This document shows positions 60,631 to 64,000 of a stretch of DNA of 64,000 nt, one piece after another (the stretch's first letter is position 1; every line of letters starts with the position of its first letter). A program made the position numbers and the translations under genes. Under the pieces are notes generated by a model. That model was not told where the DNA came from. It made no database searches and saw only the letters and a list, made by a program, of their open reading frames with translations. Source of the DNA: OLB16 sp964481775 (GTDB lineage: Bacteria > Hinthialibacterota > Hinthialibacteria > OLB16); the NCBI GenBank assembly GCA_964481775.1, contig CAYZUX010000006.1, positions 1 through 64,000 on the forward strand, given 5' to 3'.

Positions 60631-63063
60631 GTGGGTAAACAAGTGTATCCAAGGCGCCATGTGACTTGGTTGGGGGTCTTGTTGTGGACAGGGCTATTCC
60701 TGTCTCCAGCCACAAGTCAGGTCATAGGTGAGATCCAGATCGAGGGTGTGAAATCCTCGGATCCCGCTGATGTTCTGAAGGTGGTCCAAACCAAGGTCGG
60801 CTCTTCTCTGAAAGCCCCGGTCACTACACGTTCGATCACGGAGGATTTACGCCGTATCAGCGAACTCGAACGTTTCGACCCCCTCAGCCTGCGTGTCGAA
60901 ACAAGGGGGACCGAAGCCCTCAAAACACTGGTCTTCATTGTCAAGGAATACCCTGTCGTTACCGACATCCAGTACACCGGAAATACCAAGTACAAGAAGA
61001 AACGTCTTGATACCGAGATCGGATTCGAGGCTGGTGAACCCCTCTTTTTCAAGCCGGATTTGATTGAGAAGCTCGAGGAGAAACTTGAAAAGTTTTACAG
61101 CTCCAAGGGCTTTTCCAGTGTTTTGATCGAGGGCCGTAAATCAAGTGAAACCGATACCGGTGTGGTGCTGGAGTTCGCCATCGAGGAAGGAAAGAAACTC
61201 AAGCTCCAATCCGTGGGTTTTGAAGGAAACACCGCCTTTACCGATGAAGAATTGAGCAAAAAAGTCAGGACCAAGCCCAAGGCTTTGTATCTCTTCCGCC
61301 GTAAGTTCGACTCGGAGCAGTTTGCAAAGGATATTCGTGCCCTCGAGTATTTCTACCAGCAGAATGGTTTCCTGGAAGCCAAGATCAAGGAGGGCGACCG
61401 GAAACTGGTTAAGGATGACCGCCGGCTGGATGTCAATTTCGCGATCGAGGAAGGCCCTCAATACCGTCTCGGTAAGATCCTTATCGAGGGGGCCAGCACC
61501 TTTGAGCGGTCTGAGCTGCTCAATCCGATAACGGTTCAACGAGGGGAAATCCTTGACCGTCCGAGACTGATTCAGGACTTGCAGGATGTCCGTTCACTCT
61601 ACTGGAACCAGGGATACCGCCTGGTGGATATCGAACCGGAAATTACACCAGACCGTGACACCGGGATCGCTGATCTTCGTCTGCGAGTCAAAGAGGGGCC
61701 GCGACTCCGGTTACGCAATATCCAGATTGAGGGTGTGGGAGAAGCGGCGGATCAGACCAAGTTCCAGGTCCCGCTGGAGACCAAGGATTATGTGATTGAA
61801 AGGGAGTTTGCTCTCCAGAAGGGAGAAGTCCTGGATTGGTCTCAGATTGAGGAAACCGAACGCCGTCTGGTGAACCTTCAGTTTTTTGAGAGCCAGGAAG
61901 GGGCTTTCCCCCCCAAGCTCAAGCACGGTTTCCAACTCGAACCGATCCCGGGTACTCGTGAGGCAGACCTGCTCCTTCAACTGGAGGAGACCAATACAGG
62001 GTTTATCCAACTGGGGGGAGGCTTCTCTACTGATTATGGCGCCAGTCTGAACTTCGAGTTCAAAGACCGGAATGCCTTCGGAAGAGCCTGGAGCTATTCC
62101 TTCCAGGCCGATGTGGGCAGCAAGCGCCAAAGCGTCACACTCTCCTTTTTCAATCCTCATCTCAACAATACCAATTTCACCAACCGGTATGGTGTGTATT
62201 ACCGCAAGACCAAGAAGGTCGGCGGAAGGGATTTTGCTGAGAGCCGTGTGGGAGGAACCATCGCACTGGGACGCCAGATTACACGGGAATTCAATGCCGA
62301 GGTGGAGTACCGTTTGGAAAGGGTCAAGATCGAGGATACGGGAGATGACCTGGTCCTGCGCGATCCGGAGGATGCGAATGCTACACTGGTGGATCAACTC
62401 TTTGCGGAGGACTCCAGTATCACCAGCAGTGTTGCGCTTCGTCTGGCGAGAGACACGAGAGATTATGTCTTCTTCCCCACACGGGGTGTCCGGGATGTGC
62501 TCAGTGTGGAGGGAGCCGGGATCGGTGGTGACAACAAGTTTGCCGCCGTATCCGGAACTGCCGATCGTTACCTCAAGCTCAGAGAGAAGATGGTCCTGGC
62601 GCTCCGTGGCCATTACGCCATGTCGTTCCCCTTCGCAGACACGGAACGAATCCCCTTGCACGAGCGTTATTTCCTGGGCGGTTCGAACACCATTCGTGGA
62701 TTTAGAGTGGCTGGAATTTCTCCAGTTAAGTATGCCCAGCGGAAGTTTACCGATATTGACGGGAACGAAATTTTTTATGACGATGATATTCGAGTCGGGG
62801 GCGAAGCGGAGTGGTATTCCAATATCGAGTTACGCTATCGTTGGAATGACACTGTTCAATCAGTCGGTTTCCTGGATGCGGGTAACGTATTCGAGGAGGC
62901 TACCGATTTCGATCTCGATACTACAAGGGCTGCAGTCGGAACAGGCCTGCGTTTGAACCTGTTCAACAACGCGCTGGTCAGGCTTGATTTGGGATTCCCG
63001 GTAGCGAAAGAATCCGAGGACAAGAAACAGAACTTCCAATTCAATTTTGGGGCCAGTTTCTAA
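60631..63063 (+). CDS. bamA: Outer-membrane protein assembly factor BamA
   Basis: An 810-residue BamA that inserts beta-barrels into the outer membrane. A signal peptide (WLGVLLWTGLFLSPATS) precedes five POTRA domains (IGEIQIEGVKSSDPADV; YTGNTKYKKKRLDTEIGFEA; VGFEGNTAFTDEELSKKVRT; ILIEGASTFERSELLNPI; RNIQIEGVGEAADQTKFQVP) and a 16-strand barrel with the conserved loop LGGSNTIRGFRVAG. The last residue is Phe, as expected for a barrel signal. The GTG start at 60631 is eight bases after the clpC stop. It heads the classic bamA-skp-lpxD order. Confidence 0.95.
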   Translation: MGKQVYPRRHVTWLGVLLWTGLFLSPATSQVIGEIQIEGVKSSDPADVLKVVQTKVGSSLKAPVTTRSITEDLRRISELERFDPLSLRVETRGTEALKTLVFIVKEYPVVTDIQYTGNTKYKKKRLDTEIGFEAGEPLFFKPDLIEKLEEKLEKFYSSKGFSSVLIEGRKSSETDTGVVLEFAIEEGKKLKLQSVGFEGNTAFTDEELSKKVRTKPKALYLFRRKFDSEQFAKDIRALEYFYQQNGFLEAKIKEGDRKLVKDDRRLDVNFAIEEGPQYRLGKILIEGASTFERSELLNPITVQRGEILDRPRLIQDLQDVRSLYWNQGYRLVDIEPEITPDRDTGIADLRLRVKEGPRLRLRNIQIEGVGEAADQTKFQVPLETKDYVIEREFALQKGEVLDWSQIEETERRLVNLQFFESQEGAFPPKLKHGFQLEPIPGTREADLLLQLEETNTGFIQLGGGFSTDYGASLNFEFKDRNAFGRAWSYSFQADVGSKRQSVTLSFFNPHLNNTNFTNRYGVYYRKTKKVGGRDFAESRVGGTIALGRQITREFNAEVEYRLERVKIEDTGDDLVLRDPEDANATLVDQLFAEDSSITSSVALRLARDTRDYVFFPTRGVRDVLSVEGAGIGGDNKFAAVSGTADRYLKLREKMVLALRGHYAMSFPFADTERIPLHERYFLGGSNTIRGFRVAGISPVKYAQRKFTDIDGNEIFYDDDIRVGGEAEWYSNIELRYRWNDTVQSVGFLDAGNVFEEATDFDLDTTRAAVGTGLRLNLFNNALVRLDLGFPVAKESEDKKQNFQFNFGASF

Positions 63064-63139
63064 GAGCGGTTCAGGTCGTTGGGGAGAGTTGTTCAAACCC
63101 GTTGAACATATACAAGGGGGAAGTGGAGGTATAAGAATC

Positions 63140-63664
63140 ATGAAAATGATCATGAGACCAATGGTTGTGCTGTTTGTACTCTTCGGGATGAGCGTGGTGA
63201 TTCCGATACAGCCATCTTTTTCTGAAGCACTTAGCATCGGTTATGTTGACCTGGAACGAATCCGGGAGGGATATACCAAGTACCAGGAAGCCTTGAGCCG
63301 TATCAAGGCGGTCAAGGAGAAAGAGCAAGTCAATCTCGATGAGATGAGTGCTGATTTCGACAAGAATGTCAAACAATATGAGCTCAAGGATGGGTTGTTT
63401 GATGAAAAACAGAAGAGTGAGGCGCTTGAAGACCTGCGCAAGAAGTGGAACATCCTGAATGAGTTCAAGGCCAGTAAAGACCAGGAGCTGGAAAAGAAGA
63501 GCCGTGACGAATTAGGGCCATTGATCGAGAAAATCAAGACAACGATCAAGGAAGTGGCCGCCGCCAACAAGTACCACATGATCTTCAAAGAGTCGGATCT
63601 GGCCTACTGCGATCCCCGTCTCGATATCACGGGTAAGGTTTTGGAAGCTCTCAACAAGGAGTAA
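63140..63664 (+). CDS. OmpH/Skp-family periplasmic chaperone
   Basis: A 174-residue exported protein: signal peptide (VVLFVLFGMSVVIPIQP), then the OmpH signature (IGYVDLERIREGYTKYQEA) and a long coiled-coil (LDEMSADFDKNVKQYELKDG; NEFKASKDQELEKKSRDELG) ending YHMIFKESDLAYCDPRLDIT. Skp holds unfolded outer-membrane proteins before BamA. GGAGGT lies nine bases before the ATG. Its place between bamA and lpxD is the usual one. Confidence 0.92.
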   Translation: MKMIMRPMVVLFVLFGMSVVIPIQPSFSEALSIGYVDLERIREGYTKYQEALSRIKAVKEKEQVNLDEMSADFDKNVKQYELKDGLFDEKQKSEALEDLRKKWNILNEFKASKDQELEKKSRDELGPLIEKIKTTIKEVAAANKYHMIFKESDLAYCDPRLDITGKVLEALNKE

Positions 63665-63668
63665 CTCA

Positions 63669-64000
63669 GTGCCCACACTGAAACTGGGGGAATTGGCCGA
63701 GAGGATTGCCTGCAAGCTGGAAGGGAACCCCGATGTCCTTATCTCGGGGGTGAATACGATTGATGCAGCTGGGCCGGGTGAGCTTTCTTTTGTTCACAAT
63801 GAGAAGTATATCAGTGCGATTCCCGCTTCACGTGCCTCGGCAATTGTGGTTCCGGCGGATCTCGAAACCGATTTCCGGCCTTTATTGCGCAGCAATGATC
63901 CCTATGTCACTTTTGGCGAAGCGATGCGGATCTTTCTGCCCAAGCGCCAGCGCCCTGAGCCGGGCATACATCCTACCGCCGTAGTGGCACCAACCGCCCA
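63669..64000 (+). CDS. lpxD: UDP-3-O-acylglucosamine N-acyltransferase, N-terminal part (cut by window end)
   Basis: A partial frame starting at GTG 63669, with AAGGAG seven bases upstream and overlapping the skp stop region. It reads TLKLGELAERIACKLEGN, then AGPGELSFVHNEKYISAI, ASAIVVPADLE and PGIHPTAVVAPTA at the window edge. This is the LpxD uridine-binding N-domain and the beginning of the left-handed hexapeptide helix. The enzyme adds the second N-linked acyl chain of lipid A. Its presence implies a lipid A outer membrane. About two thirds of the gene lies beyond the window. Confidence 0.93.
   Translation, partial: MPTLKLGELAERIACKLEGNPDVLISGVNTIDAAGPGELSFVHNEKYISAIPASRASAIVVPADLETDFRPLLRSNDPYVTFGEAMRIFLPKRQRPEPGIHPTAVVAPTA

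Overview
The window is 64 kb of chromosome from a Gram-negative, probably uncultured bacterium. It carries an outer-membrane biogenesis block (bamA, an ompH/skp-like gene, lpxD), the MEP isoprenoid gene ispD and a complete che operon. It also has three pseudopilin genes with a GspG-like methylation motif and many secreted proteins: right-handed beta-helix, dockerin-like, FnIII-like and Pro/Thr-linker types. A run of 100 Ns at 54506-54605 shows this is an assembled scaffold, probably from a metagenome. The mix of pseudopilins ending in a PTNGT motif, half-dockerins and pectate-lyase-like helices recalls candidate phyla such as Sumerlaeota or Hydrogenedentota. That placement is only an impression from the protein style; the sequence does not prove it. 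No tRNA, rRNA, CRISPR array or prophage was seen.

Layout. 1-700: a REP-associated transposase gene wrapped in, and interrupted by, its own palindromic repeats. 711-3037: two tandem paralogous membrane-anchored ankyrin proteins. 3318-9847: a block of secreted proteins (FnIII/dockerin-like, two pectate-lyase-like beta-helix proteins, an SGNH hydrolase, a dockerin-like protein). 10212-15502: a co-directional run of a lone receiver protein, uppP, a sensor kinase, a PGRP/amidase-like lipoprotein and metF. 15542-21490: cheA-cheW-cheY-cheB-cheR, read leftward. 21604-22281: a pseudopilin. 22801-26644: a sulfate ABC importer (binding protein, cysT, cysW, cysA) with a candidate promoter and palindrome. 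26682-26819: a MITE-like hairpin element. 26821-29944: two secreted proteins, one a third beta-helix paralog. 30588-35630: a leftward run of an OPA transporter, nadB, rplI and trpB2. 35740-38100: a LacI-family regulator followed by two tandem pseudopilins, divergent from a two-domain beta-helix protein (38237-40102) across a near-perfect palindrome. 40162-44788: an AsmA-like protein, rex, a REP pair and a GntR/UTRA regulator. 44904-51617: a membrane spermidine-synthase-like protein, a PIN/antitoxin pair and a sugar-type ABC importer whose ATPase and permease are fused. 51761-53339: a short rmlA-like gene and rmlD. 53634-56969: two secreted surface proteins. 56992-64000: ispD, clpC, bamA, ompH/skp, lpxD (cut by the window end).

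Most themes concern the cell envelope and the outside of the cell. Secreted beta-helix proteins of the pectate-lyase-3 type, half-dockerin proteins and an SGNH hydrolase suggest work on polysaccharides. Pseudopilins coupled to a sugar-type LacI regulator suggest regulated secretion. Two otherwise unrelated secreted proteins end in the same tail, Asp-Trp-Asn-Leu-Tyr, and one carries a domain resembling the 'choice-of-anchor' class just before it, so the tail is a candidate sorting signal. The kinase, uppP and PGRP-like lipoprotein run is a candidate envelope-sensing unit.
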